This document shows, in pieces, positions 9,397 to 20,763 of a stretch of DNA of 64,000 nucleotides; positions within the stretch are counted from its first letter, which is position 1, and every line of letters starts with the position of its first letter. A program made the position numbers and the translations under genes. Source of the DNA: Hemerocallis citrina (taxonomy: Eukaryota > Streptophyta > Magnoliopsida > Asparagales > Asphodelaceae); contig CM030360.1 of the NCBI GenBank assembly GCA_017893485.1, positions 5,134,467 to 5,198,466 on the forward strand, read 5' to 3'. The notes under the pieces are model-generated. The model was not told where the DNA came from. It saw only the letters and a program-made list of their open reading frames with translations, and ran no database searches.

Positions 9397-10031
9397 CAGT
9401 AATGGCTGCTTTGTCAAAGGAATTAGCTAAACTTAGAACATGTAGAGCATCTGCAGGTATGATGCAGGTTTTTTGTTATTATTTTATGATGCTGTGTGTG
9501 ATTTATTCTTCTAAAGATTACCTAGGGTTGTAATTCCTCGAATGCTTGACCATATTATTGTAAACATAAATGAAGTAAAGAAACCCCTCAACTATGTTGC
9601 AGCTATTTCAGTCTCAGATGCACAGACTCTCTCGGTGACACCTTATGACCCCAATGCAATTTTATTGCCAAGACCTTACCTCTAATTCGGAACCCACTCA
9701 TCCACACACACACATTGAGGTTTTTTTACCTTAGGCTATATGTTTTTGAATATTATTCCGTATCGTATGACATAATGTTCATATTAGCAATGTCGATACT
9801 TAAACAGATTTAACAAAGTATATCGAGGATACATATCTAAGCCATTTAAGTTTAAAGAAAATAACTTTGCATGTGGAAATATTTTTTAAAGAGGCATAAT
9901 ACTTCCATGGCAAAAGTAGATTGGTTATGACCACTTACAAGTACATCCCACTTACAAGTACACGATGAAGCATCAAATGGAGGATCAGTTCCATTTTTCT
10001 TGATCTGCATGTCATTAAAATTTTATAGAAG
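9397..10031. other. Intergenic, no gene seen
   Basis: The first 60 bases continue the coding-looking frame of the preceding repeat (QMEAVMAALSKELAKL), then the sequence becomes AT-rich without a supported gene. Confidence 0.5.
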
Positions 10032-10036
10032 ACTTT

Positions 10037-11008
10037 TGTTGACTCTTAGTTTAGTGTGCACAAAACGTGCTTACAAATACTAATAAGTTTATATTGAGAT
10101 GTTCAGATTTTCAGGAGTAAATAAAATCAATAAGAGATTCAAAAGAGATTCAAGAGTAGGCAAAGAAGGAAAGCAATAAAGAAGGACTGTAAATTCAAGC
10201 AAAAAAAAGAAGTTATTCAAAAAGAGTACATGTTGATTAGTGCCCAAGAAAGCTAGCAAGATCAATTTTGTTATTCCATATATGTGAGATTTAATATGTA
10301 TTTGATTGATTATTGATTGATTAGTATATGGTAAGAATATAAAGTGATTTCGTCAAGAATAACACGATTGCGGTCGACCGTACTATAGTGTTGGTTGACT
10401 GCATCACAGTCGACCGCACGTTATAGTCAATATAATGAAGCAGTCGACCATTCATCTTTTGACTTTTCATTTAAAAGATGAACGGTTGACTGTCCCTTAT
10501 TTGCGGTCGACCGTACCTCGCGCTGTTTATTTTTTTGTAATGTATCGTTTCTATTTTTGATATATTTGGACAAACCCACTGTGTATTCTGTACCTATTGC
10601 TCTGAGAAAAATCTTCTGAACTAATCAATTCAACAATCAGTTCGAGTGTGTGTAATACTTATTTGTTTTCTTCAATCAAGATCATTAAAGATCTTGAGTT
10701 TTTCTTTTCTTCCACTTCGGTGAGATTGACGGGGCTTGTGTTAGAAGTTCTGTCGGTGTAATAGGTCTCTCAGTCTGAATCCGAGAATCATTGTACAAGG
10801 ATTTGAGTATAGTGGAATGCTTGTGGCGGAGAATTACTACAAGTAGGTGGTGTGGACGTAGACCTGGAGATCGAACCACGTTATATCGCTGCGTCACATG
10901 TGCTTGCTGTATTTGCTCTCTCTATCTCTTCTCTTTTAATTTGCAACTTAATTTTTAATTTTTTTATTTCTGCACAACACCCTATTCATCCCCCCATGGT
11001 GATTTACA
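10037..11008 (+). mobile_element. Solo LTR, 972 bp (Copia/SIRE-like)
   Basis: TGTTGACTC start and GATTTACA end with a perfect 5-bp duplication ACTTT at 10032-10036 and 11009-11013. No internal domain remains, the usual product of LTR-LTR recombination. Contains GTCGAC palindromes at 10370-10515, including a hairpin with 20-nt arms (about 10441-10497), and a CCCCCCATGG motif near the 3' end, like the LTR at 1-1270. Confidence 0.8.
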
Positions 11009-11013
11009 ACTTT

Positions 11014-11657
11014 GTATGTGTCCTGAGAATGTTTTCCTTCATCAAGCATTAACAAAATTAATTGTTTCTCAATTATGTATACAAAGAGATTATATGACTA
11101 GGGGTTGGCAGTTCCCTGAACTTAAGTTTCGATTTTAGATGTTCTAGGTATCTAGATCATGATAAATGAAAGTTAATTTCCATTGGACAGTATAGTTCAT
11201 GAATTAAGACACAGTTTTGGCTATATCGCTATAAACCGTTCATTTTGTAATGATTTGGTCTATAACTAATACTGTAATACACCCTTTAATATATCAAGGT
11301 GAATGGAATGGATTGTCAACTTTTATTGCTTGACAGTCATTTTTGTAGGTGCAGATAACTAATCTAATTATGCCTTGGGACTGGCTGTATCAAAGCTGAC
11401 CCAAATATCTATACTACTATATAATGTACAGGTTCCTCAATCTTGCCAGTCAAATGTGCCCCCAATGGAAAAAAAATAAAAATTTACTTTTTAAAAAATG
11501 TATAAGAAAAGATGAACATGCATTTAGTAAATTTAAGTTATACTGTAATAAATCTCATAGTTTTTCTCCATGGGAGATCCATTCTCCTTAATTTTCTCCT
11601 CCATTTCTCAATGCACCTACCTGCCTATGTTTTCTCAATGCAATTTTTTTTGAAGTC
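11014..11657. other. Intergenic, no gene seen
   Basis: AT-rich, with no supported reading frame or repeat boundary. Confidence 0.5.
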
Positions 11658-11662
11658 ATTTT

Positions 11663-12400
11663 TGTTAGGGTTGTGTCTTGAATACTCGTTGTTCAGATTA
11701 AAAGAAAGTAATATAAAGCACAGAGGTTGAAGCGTCGAAGTGAGTAGAAGGAGAAACAACAGCAGCAAGGGTGCAGGCTAGTTGCGGTCGACCGGTCTTG
11801 GTGACAGTCGACCGCACCCCCCCGACCGCTCGTAGTACAGGGAATGTTAGAGAGTGGTACGGTCGACCGGTCTTGTTAGACGGTCGACCGCCCGCAGCGC
11901 TGAATCTGTTTTGGGCTTCGACTTGTTAGGTCGGTTTAGCCCAATCTTCAACTCCAAGTTAGATTGTGCGGCTCTTATTCAGTTACTTCTTTTTCAAGTT
12001 TTATCGGACGACTGAGGATCAAGATTAGACCTAGGTTTTCTCTCTATTCTTCTATATATATTGTAAACTCCTCCAATATGAGAGAAAGTACTTCATAGAT
12101 TCTTTTCTCCATTGCAAAAAGAGACTCGAGAGAGAGATAGTTCTTGGTGGGTGAGTTTAATTCCTTGTATCAAGTATTAGTAACTCCTTGTAATCACTTC
12201 TAGTTGAATATCAGATGTCCCTATATTTCCCCTCGGATTAAGCAAAAGCTAACCGGGATAAGTCATCGTTGTTGTGTTTGTGTTAGTTTGGTGGATCTAC
12301 TTGCTTGCTCAATTTATTCGCCTCGTCTACTTCAACTTCCTCATTGCTCTAATTAGTTCTGCTGCAACCAGAGGGCATTTTTTGACGCTCTAATCCCAGA
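11663..12400 (+). repeat. 5' LTR of the deleted Copia element
   Basis: 738 bp. A U3 cluster of four GTCGACCG motifs at about 11785-11895 lies 160-270 bp upstream of a TATATATA box at 12053-12061. One pair forms a 10-bp stem (TGCGGTCGAC with GTCGACCGCA). The same LTR family is seen on the minus strand at 63853-64000. Confidence 0.88.
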
Positions 12401-12442
12401 AACTAGTATCAGAGCTTCAGGTTGCCGAGTCCCTTTGTTAAG

Positions 12443-13525
12443 ATGACAGGCCACAGTATTTTGAAGATCAAGCATTTTGATAGTACGATCAATTTCAATT
12501 TTTGGAAGACTGACATGTATGATGTTCTTGTTCAAAAATGGTTGCAATCAGCTGTTAAGAAGAATGAAAAGCTAACTGATATGAAGGATGAAGTTTGGGA
12601 AGATATTCGTGAAAGAGCCATAAGTCTAATCCGACTATCCTTGGCGGACGATGTTAAGTGCAGATTTCTTGAAGAAACTGATGCGGCGAGTTTGTGGGAA
12701 AGACTCATAGCTGACTACTCCGGTTCGTCGTTATTAGATCGGATGCATTGGAAGAGAAATTGTTCCGTTTATCTATGAAGGAAGGTACCGATCTCCAAGA
12801 CCACATTACAGAGTTCAATAAGGTATTATCTGAACTTAAGGCGATCAACACAGATGTGTGTGAGGAAGATAAAGCTTTCAACCTGATATATTCACTGTCG
12901 GATTCGTACGAGTCTTTGATCACGACCATGCTACACGGCAGATCTCCCAAGGAGAGTATTTCGGTAGATGGTGAAATCAAAGCATTGAAATAAAATTAAC
13001 TTAGGAAGGAGACCCATAAATCTTCATCCTTTATTCCTACAAGTTGTCTAGCAGTGGATGGTCCTTCGGGGAAGACAAAGTGCTTTGCAAAAGGATTCGA
13101 TCCGTTGCCGATATTGCAAGATGTCAGGACATATCAAGAAAGACTGTTGGAAATTACAGAATCAAGAGAGCGCCAAGGACGGGAGTTCAGCCGCTAATGT
13201 GGTTAGTGCCTTTGATTCAGGTGGTTCTTGTCTTCTTGTTTCAAATTCTTTAGAAGTGGATTCTAGTTGGTTTCTTGACTCAGAGAGTTCTTCTTATATT
13301 TGCTCCAAGATGGAGTTGTTTTATACTTATAAGTCTACTACGGAGCGTTGTATGACAACGAGAACTGGAGAGATTTGTAAAGTAGTGGGTGAGGGGACAG
13401 TTGAGTTGAAGATGCCAGGTCTAAATATGTTCACTTTAAGGGATGTTTTGCATATTCCTCTGCTGAAACGGAATCTGATTTCCTTGGGAACTCTTGATGC
13501 ACGAGCCTGCAGGTACACAGCTTGA
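12443..13525 (+). pseudogene. Copia gag and protease N-terminus, frameshifted
   Basis: Gag starts MTGHSILKIKHFDST and has the UBN2-type capsid pattern (NFNFWKTDMYDVL, RLIADYSGSSLLDRM). A one-base deletion near 12745 moves the frame to EEKLFRLSMKEGTDLQDHI up to a stop at 12991. After a further shift the CCHC zinc knuckle CRYCKMSGHIKKDC is read at about 13110, followed by a protease-like SSWFLDSESSSYIC, where the catalytic Asp-Ser is followed by Glu rather than Gly. The frame ends at 13525. In Copia elements Gag packages the RNA and the aspartic protease matures the polyprotein; neither can be made intact here. Confidence 0.88.
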
Positions 13526-13974
13526 GGTGGGGTTCTGACTGTTTTTCAAGGTCGTCGTAAAGTGATTAGAGGTATGAGAGTGTTGGGCCAAGCCAACACA
13601 ATTTCTCCAAGCTTTGGAGAATTCGAAAATCCTATGCAGGGGTTGATAGTTCTTTTCCCATTATTCCCACAAGCTTAGCTAGTTAGCCGCAACTAGAATC
13701 ATCGAGACGAGACCACGACGTTCGAATATCGTCGAGAGGTGGAGAAAGCCTACGGGTAGGTGGAGCTCGTACAGAGTTTGGCAACTTCGTGAGTACATCT
13801 ACGGAGGTGGGCCTTTGAGGGGCTATACTGGATTCGGTGTGATTGGGTAGAGATCAATTCAACTAGAAGAAGAAGCTATTGTTCTAAGTTTTCTTTGCAA
13901 GTGGAATTTTTTTTGAGTTTGGAGATGAGTAACACATCATGTGATAGCACTCGTATGTAATCCAAGGTGGAGTT

Positions 13975-14716
13975 TGTTATGATTGTGTCTTGAATACTCA
14001 TTGTTCAGATTAAAAGAATGTAATATGAAGCACGGAGGTCGAAGCGTCGAAGTGAGTAGAAGGAGAAACAGCAGCAGTAAAGGTGCAGGCTAGTTGCGGT
14101 CTACCGATCTTGGTGACAGTCGATCGTGCCCCTCGACCGCTCATAGTACAGGGAATGTCAGAAAGTGGTACGGTCGACCAGTCTTGTTGGATGGTCGACC
14201 GCCCGCGGCGCTGAATCTGTTTTGGGCTTCGATTTGTTAGGTCGGTTCAGCCCCATCTTCAACTTCAAGTTAGATCGTGCAGCTCCTATTCAGTTACTTT
14301 TTTTCCAGATTTTATCGGACGACTGAGGATCAAGATTAGACCTAGGCTTTCTCTTTATTCTTCTATATATATTGTAAACTCCTCCAATATGAGAGGGAGT
14401 ACTTCAAAGATTCTTTTCTCCATTGCAAAGAGAGGCTCGAGAGAGAGAGATAGTTCTTGGTGGGTGAGTTTAATTCCTTGTATCAAGTGAATCAGTAACT
14501 CCTTGTAATCTCTTCTAGTTGAATATCAGATCTCCCTATATTTCCCCTCGGATTAAGCAAAAGCTAACCGGGATAAGTCATCGTTGTTGTGTTTGTGTTA
14601 GTTTGGTGGATCTACTTGTTTGCTCAATTTATTCGCCTCGTTTACTTCGACTTCCTCATTGCTCTAATTAGTTTCGCTGCGAACAGAGGGCGTTTGTTGA
14701 CGCCCCAAGCCCAACA
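13975..14716 (+). repeat. 3' LTR of the deleted Copia element
   Basis: 742 bp, preceded by the polypurine tract GGTGGAGTT. Several differences from the 5' LTR lie inside the GTCGAC motifs (for example GGTCTACCG and GTCGATCG). Confidence 0.88.
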
Positions 14717-14721
14717 ATTTT

Positions 14722-15453
14722 ACATTCATCCATGTGGGTTTGCTTTTAATGTGGGTGCTCTACCATGGATATTGATTTTCCTTAAGGCCTGAAATGATTA
14801 CTGTAGTAAAGTAAAATTTGATTTTAATCTCTTTATGCAGTTCTTTCAAACTTTAAACCCCTTTCTCTTTTGGATTCTTCCAGCCTTGTGGTTTAAGGAT
14901 CTACATGACACAATCTTGCTATCAGAACCTATCGCTGATTCAGTTCGGAATAAGTCCCAATTTTGAAGTAAGAGGGGAAGGCATGGTACTTTGAAGTAGG
15001 AGGGGAAGAGACCGTGTGTTGGATGGTTTGGATTGTTTTATTTGAAGTTTTTTTAATAAAAATGTGTACAATGCACGTATTAGTTAATATTGGACAATTC
15101 AGTGTTACCCTGTTTAGGTGATCAACTACTTAAGTGAAAATTCAGTCAAGAATCACACCCTGAATGGTACAAATGAGAAAGAAATGCAATTTATTTAAGC
15201 CATTCATTGGATATATAATTGAGATCGAAGTATTTGGTCAATTAAAAGATTAGTGTAATTGAGTTGGAGAGATGCCATATTGCATCAAATGCTTGAGTTT
15301 TGAGATTGTATTTTCTATAACATCTTTACTATATAATTTTTGAATATTGATAGACTGGAGTATAATGACACAACAAAAAAGTTGTATATATTGGTAGGTA
15401 CTGTCGAACTTTTTTTTGAATATTATTATTTTAAAATATTTTTTGATAAAGTC
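14722..15453. other. Intergenic with a decayed Helitron-like tail near 15070-15095
   Basis: No gene. At about 15065-15095 an AATGTGTACAATGCACGTATTAGTTA segment resembles the right ends of the tandem units at 41147-42347. Confidence 0.4.
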
Positions 15454-15481
15454 TGTGCAATTTGCACAAGGGTTATACTAG
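15454..15481 (+). other. Putative Helitron 3' terminus
   Basis: Hairpin TGTGCAATTTGCACA (15454-15468) followed 9 bases later by CTAG (15478-15481), the canonical Helitron 3' end. The 5' end is not identified. Reverse-complement relatives occur at 41147 and 41768. Confidence 0.5.
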
Positions 15482-15695
15482 CTACAGAGTACTAGAATGT
15501 GAACTTGCTTATATTAATATAAACTTTGTCTATTGCATATTTATTTTTCCTTAATAAGGAAATTAAAAAAACACCATGTTGTTCACAAAAAAAAACATAT
15601 ATATATCTCTCTGCCTGAAGATAACTCTTATATTATTATGAGTTTTTGTGGTCTATCATCTCATGTGATTTCTCTTATTGTGTCCCTCAAACTTA

Positions 15696-16553
15696 GGTAG
15701 TGTCCTTTTTCTCCTCTTATAAGAGATTTACCTCTTGTAAGAGGTGGTCCCCCTCTTACAAGAGTCTTTTTAGTGTTCTTTTTTTACCTCTTATAAGACA
15801 TTTTTCTCAAAATATCTTATAAGCCTAAAAGACTTCTAATAGACTCTTTCAAATTCTTATAAGACTTCTATCACTTAAAAAGTCTATATTACCCCAAAGT
15901 CTATATTATAATTGTTACTGATTAAACTAGTTTATATATTAGTCTATAGTAGCCCGGAATATGCTATCCTAGAAAAAGTGTAATCATATACGTAGTTGAC
16001 TGTAATATGCTATCCTAGAAAAAGTATGGGAATTCATTCTTCACAATCTCGAACAATTATGTTAGGGATGCTGTCGAAACAATTAGTTGACTGTAATTTT
16101 ATTTATTTTTTATTTATTTACAGCTAAGGGAGAATTTATATTAGCCCATTGACCTTAAATTTTTTTAATTCAACTTCTTTGAAACAAATTATTATTATTT
16201 ATATTTATGCATACTAATTTTCATACTAATTAAAAGTCTATAGTAGCCCAGAATTATAATTGATGATTTACGCTGATTTGTGAATTTAACTTGGCATTAA
16301 ACTAGTTTATATATTAGTAATTTGAACTTATCTTTTCTTGTCCTTCATCTCACTATTTTTATACTTTGGGGGTAATATAGACATTGGGGTAATATAGGCT
16401 CTTGTAAGAGGTGAAAAAAGAACAGAATTCTCTTATAAGAGGTTCCTATAAGAGGTTATTTTTATGTAAAAAGAACACCTCAAAAAGAGGCTCTTACGGT
16501 AAATCTCTTATAAGAGATAACCTCTTATAAGAGGAAAAAAAAAGAACCGTACC
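15696..16553. mobile_element. 858-bp MITE-like element packed with CTCTTATAAGAG palindromes
   Basis: Long imperfect inverted repeat: left GGTAGTGTCCTTTTTCTCC, right (inverted) GGTACGGTTCTTTTTTTTTC, flanked by TTA at 15693-15695 and 16554-16556. Both arms carry about a dozen CTCTTATAAGAG or one-mismatch copies. The interior has diverged repeats such as TAATATGCTATCCTAGAAAA at 15957 and 16005. No coding. Confidence 0.65.
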
Positions 16554-16556
16554 TTA

Positions 16557-17193
16557 GAAACAGAAGGATGAGGAGTTGCACTGCTGAGGTGGCACAACAA
16601 TACACAATAAATATACTGTAAGATAACATGATATATAAATAATAATAAATACGAGGATGGTAAAAAAAAAGACGGTCATAATAAAACAAATTTATCTCCT
16701 AATAGGAATTTATAAAGAATATTATTTTAACAACTAATCTCTTAACATTTATTATACTACTTTGTTTCCTTAATTATCATTAATGAGACGATAACAATGG
16801 TAATATTTTATTTATAAAAAAAAATAAAACTAAACTCTTTTTTCTAAAATAATTAAACACTCAATTCTGATAATACCGGCATGCTATAGGCACTCTCCGA
16901 CTTCCTTTTCGGAGATAATCCCTATAATCCATGCCTGGAATGTTTCTAGGTACCCCATGATTGTAGGTTGTTCAATTCGGTTCAATTTCTATCGATAAAT
17001 AATCAATATCCTTATGTAAAGCATTTAGAAGACTTCTTACTTGTATTATTATTTTTTCTTGATTTTATTTTTATTTTTTCTCTTTTTTCTTCCATGTCTT
17101 CTTACATAAACCTTATCCCTATTTATAGGCTAACTTGTAGCTAAATTTGTTGACACATGTTGATCAGTCGCACCCGGAACCTCATCTCTGAGA
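16557..17193. other. Intergenic, no gene seen
   Basis: AT-rich; nothing supported. Confidence 0.5.
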
Positions 17194-17553
17194 TCTCTAA
17201 TATTATAATGGGAAAGTTGGAGTTGTCATTTGTAGTCAACCCAGCATGTATTTTGCACGGACATGTAATATTTAAAAATCCATCTACCAGAACCCTTCTC
17301 CCGACTTCCTAAAAAATATTTTAAAAAAAAACATCCACCAAAATCCTACATCACCGCCACCGTCGACGCCTTTGGGGCTTCTTGTATTAATAATGATCTC
17401 TTTATTTCTTAGGTGGTCAGCCGTGAATTGTGTGAAACGGACTTAATCTATCCTTTGGGCCCAAGTTTGAATCTTATATGTAATGTTTTATATGACTCAC
17501 ATTTATCTATCTATCTATCTATCTATGTAAAACTAGTTATCTGCACGTGTGCA
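17194..17553. mobile_element. Helitron-like 5' half next to an inverted 3' terminus
   Basis: TCTCTAATATTATAATGGGA at 17194 opens a plus-strand Helitron-like body. At 17533-17536 a CTAG followed on the plus strand by the hairpin CTGCACGTGTGCA is a 3' terminus on the minus strand. A (TATC)n run at about 17504-17527 lies between them. Confidence 0.45.
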
Positions 17554-18092
17554 AAACATGCCCTAACAAAAAAAAATTATAAAGTAAAGACTATAATTGT
17601 TAAAATAAAATAATAATAGTAAAGAGTGATAAAATACATGCACATACATGATTGCAATCCTTACAGTGCAGGAATGATCACCAACAATATTAGAATCAAT
17701 GCTCCCATTATAGAAAAACAATATCGATGCATATGTTGATATAACTAAAAACATAAATAAATATTGTAGCAATATTCATGCATTCTGCATTATAAATAAT
17801 TGCTCTATAAACTTATTACCTAAACTTAAATGGGATTATAAAATTCAACTAAAAAAGCCACTAATTCATCCGAAAAAGAAAACCATTGAAAAGTAGAATC
17901 AAGAAACCTGAACATACCGTTGAGATCGGAAGGAACCAAAACTTCGACCTGATAGTTAACATCAGATCCTCTTACAAAAACCAAACTTTGACCCGTTAAC
18001 ATTCTTCATAGACCCGATCTGCATGCCGAACTCGCCTCCATCGACTTTTCAAAATTTTTGAAAACAAAAATTAAATTCAAAGAAATATTAGT
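17554..18092. other. Intergenic, no gene seen
   Basis: Left flank of the Copia insertion; no supported gene. Confidence 0.5.
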
Positions 18093-18097
18093 AAACC

Positions 18098-18785
18098 TGT
18101 TGAGTTTTAACTGTGGAATAACTCACCAACAAAGATGCAAGAACAATAGAATCAAAGCAAGAGAACAAAGAACAACCAAAAGCAACACACAAGAACACAC
18201 AAGTTTTTTTCGAGGTTTACCGAATGCAATGGCTACTTCCCCGCGCGGAGGCACTCCTGTGATTTCCACTAGAAACATGAAAAACAAGTTTACCAATCTC
18301 TCAAGAACTCACCACCAAGGTGTAGGGTTTCTCTTTATTTCCTCCCTCAATAACGGTTGTTAGATCTTTCTTTTCTTTTCACTTAACCCTAAAATCGTAT
18401 ACAATACAATATATATAGGTTTACACAATTTCTAATCTCAGCCACTCATCAATCAGCGTCGCGACGGTCGACCGCAACATAGTGACGGTTGACCGGTTCA
18501 TGCATTCGACTGTCCAGAGTCCAACAGAGAGCGGGTCGGTCGACTGCCCCATCGATCGGTCATTCCTTCAAGACTGTAGGGTCCAACAGAGAGAGAGAGA
18601 CGGTCGACTGCACTGTCGACCGTACGTTTGCCTGTACATGTGCGGTTGACTGGCCAAGTGCGGTCGACCGCACCGAGCATGTAGCTGCTGGCTGCTCTGA
18701 GATGCTTCCTCCATCTTCGAATCCTCTTCTCATCTGTCTTCTCCAACCCCATTATCATGTATTTGGATCCATAAAACCTAATATT
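18098..18785 (-). repeat. 3' LTR of Copia copy A
   Basis: About 688 bp. Contains eight or so GTCGAC-like motifs (18465-18680) and an ACAATATATATAGG TATA-like segment near 18405. A TTCTCCAACTTGGAG segment just right of the boundary is the reversed polypurine tract. Confidence 0.88.
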
Positions 18786-19160
18786 CTCCAACTTGGAGAC
18801 AAATACACGAAGTCTCTAACATGTACTTCATTCTTCCATTGTCCTAGTCTAGGCGTGTGCCTCTGTGAGTCTCCTCATCAATTAACCTGGAGATAATCCA
18901 ATAGCAGTATAGCAAAACTGATGTTTCCTGCTATCCACTACCTTTGTGAGCATGTCCGTCAGATTCTTAGTGCCAAGATTCTTAGATAGCTTTAACCATT
19001 TCTTCTCAACCGCCATTCTAATAAAATGATACCTCATTTGAATATGCTGAGTCCTAGAGTGATATGCTGAGTTTTTCGCCTAGAAAACTGCACTTTAACT
19101 GTCACACCATAGCTCTTCTATGGGTTGCTCCCTGCCTAACTATTTCATAAGCTCCAAACT

Positions 19161-20231
19161 CTACAATATGTCTTTTGTTGCTTCTATAAGTGCCATATAC
19201 TCTAACTTTATGGTTGACTGTGCTACAATATTTTGTAGCTGTGAAGCCCAACTGACAGCTGTTCTTCTAATTGTAAACACATATTCTGTAGTACTTTTGC
19301 AATCATCACGATGGCCCCAAAAATCTGCATCCACATAACCATGGATTTGCAAAGAATCTCTCCCAAAACAAAGAGAAAAATCTGAAGTACCTGCTAGATA
19401 TCTAAGAATTCACTTTACTGCATCCCAATGCTATTTACCTGGATTCTTCATGTAACAGCTGACAACTCGCACTGCTTGTGCGATGTCTGGTCGTGTAGAC
19501 ACCATTGCATACATCAGACTCACAACGGCTGAGGTATAAGGAATAACAGCCATTTCCTCAATCTCTGGCTATGTCTTAGGACACAAGTCCACAGATAACT
19601 TGAAGTGGGTAGCCAAGGGTCAAGTGACTGGCCTCGCGCCATCCATATTGAATCTTTTCAACACCTTCTTCATGTAGTCTGCTTGAGATAACCAAAGCTT
19701 CTTGCTTTTCCTGTCTCTACTAATCTTCATGCCGAGGATTTGTATTGCTTCACCCAAGTTCTTCATAGAAAATTCCGAAGCTAGCATATTCTTCACTTCC
19801 TTGATCTTCTCCATACATGAACCGGCTAACAGTATGTCGTCCACATACAACGTCAATGTAACTATATCATTGTCCTCATATCTACGAACATACACACAAT
19901 GATTTGTTTCGCATCTATCGAAACATTTTACTCTCGTAAAGCAATCGAACTTCAAGTACCATTGTCGCGGTGCTTGTTGGAGCCCATAAAGACCCTCCCT
20001 TAGTCGGCACTCCATGTCTTCTTTTACTTTAGTTTCAAAACCTATGGGTTGTTTCATGTACAACTCTTCTTCGACATCATCATGGAGGAATATTGATTTC
20101 ACATCCAACTGCTCTAAGTGCAAGTCTTCAACTGCCACAATATTAAGCAAAACTCTAAATGAAGCCATCTTCACAACCGGTGCAAAGATCTCACTGTAAT
20201 CAACACATTCTCTTTGAGAGAATCCTTTCAC
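19161..20231 (-). pseudogene. Copia reverse transcriptase and RNase H, broken
   Basis: The 20231-19620 frame holds the Copia RT core: FAPVVKMASFRVLL, LEQLDVKSIFLHDDVEEELY, GLYGLQQAPRQWY and the catalytic LYVDDILL. The frame continues through several stops (GKxHWDAVKxILRYLAG) to the RNase H part at 19352-19161: GYVDADFWGHRDDCKSTTEYVF and the AQSTIKLEYMALIEATK helix. Normally these copy the element RNA into cDNA and degrade the template. Many nonsense changes show the copy is dead. Confidence 0.9.
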
Positions 20232-20763
20232 AACAAGCCTTGCCTTGTACGTCTTACTGCCATCTGCTTAATCCTTGACTCTAAAAATATATTTGTTCAT
20301 AAAAGACTATTTCCCTGTAGGTAACTTGGTCAACTCCCAAGTTTGGTTCTGTTCCAAGGAGTTCATCTCGTCCCTCGTGGCTAACTCCCACTTAATTAGA
20401 GTTTCATCCCTCAAAGCCTCCTAATCGGTCTTTGGCTCTCCTGAAACCGTGTACAGAACATGTTCGTGAACAATAATAGCTGATGGATCAAATATCTTGG
20501 TTGGCCTTTTCTCTCGTACCGATCTCCTCAGTGTGGGTACCGGTTCACCGATCGGTTCAGGTTCATCGAACTGTTTTGGCTGTACATGTTCATCTTGAAT
20601 GACCTTCTCATTCCCATTAGGCTCATCATGAGCCTCCTGTGCTACATGTGGTACCTGTACCTGCTGCCCCTGAACCGACCGGTTTAGGTTTCCCGAACTG
20701 TTCTGCCTGTACATGTTCATCTTAGATGACCTGCTCAATCCCATTAGGCTCACCATGAGCCTC

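Larger units (their letters stand above)
11663..14716 (+). mobile_element. Internally deleted Ty1/Copia element with both LTRs
   Basis: LTRs 11663-12400 and 13975-14716 run TGTTAG/TGTTAT to CCCAACA and are closely similar. The 5-bp duplication ATTTT is intact at 11658-11662 and 14717-14721. A degenerate methionine-tRNA primer site (TATCAGAGC) follows the left LTR and a GGTGGAG polypurine tract precedes the right one. The 1.57-kb interior has gag and a protease start only; integrase and reverse transcriptase are absent, so it is non-autonomous. Confidence 0.9.
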
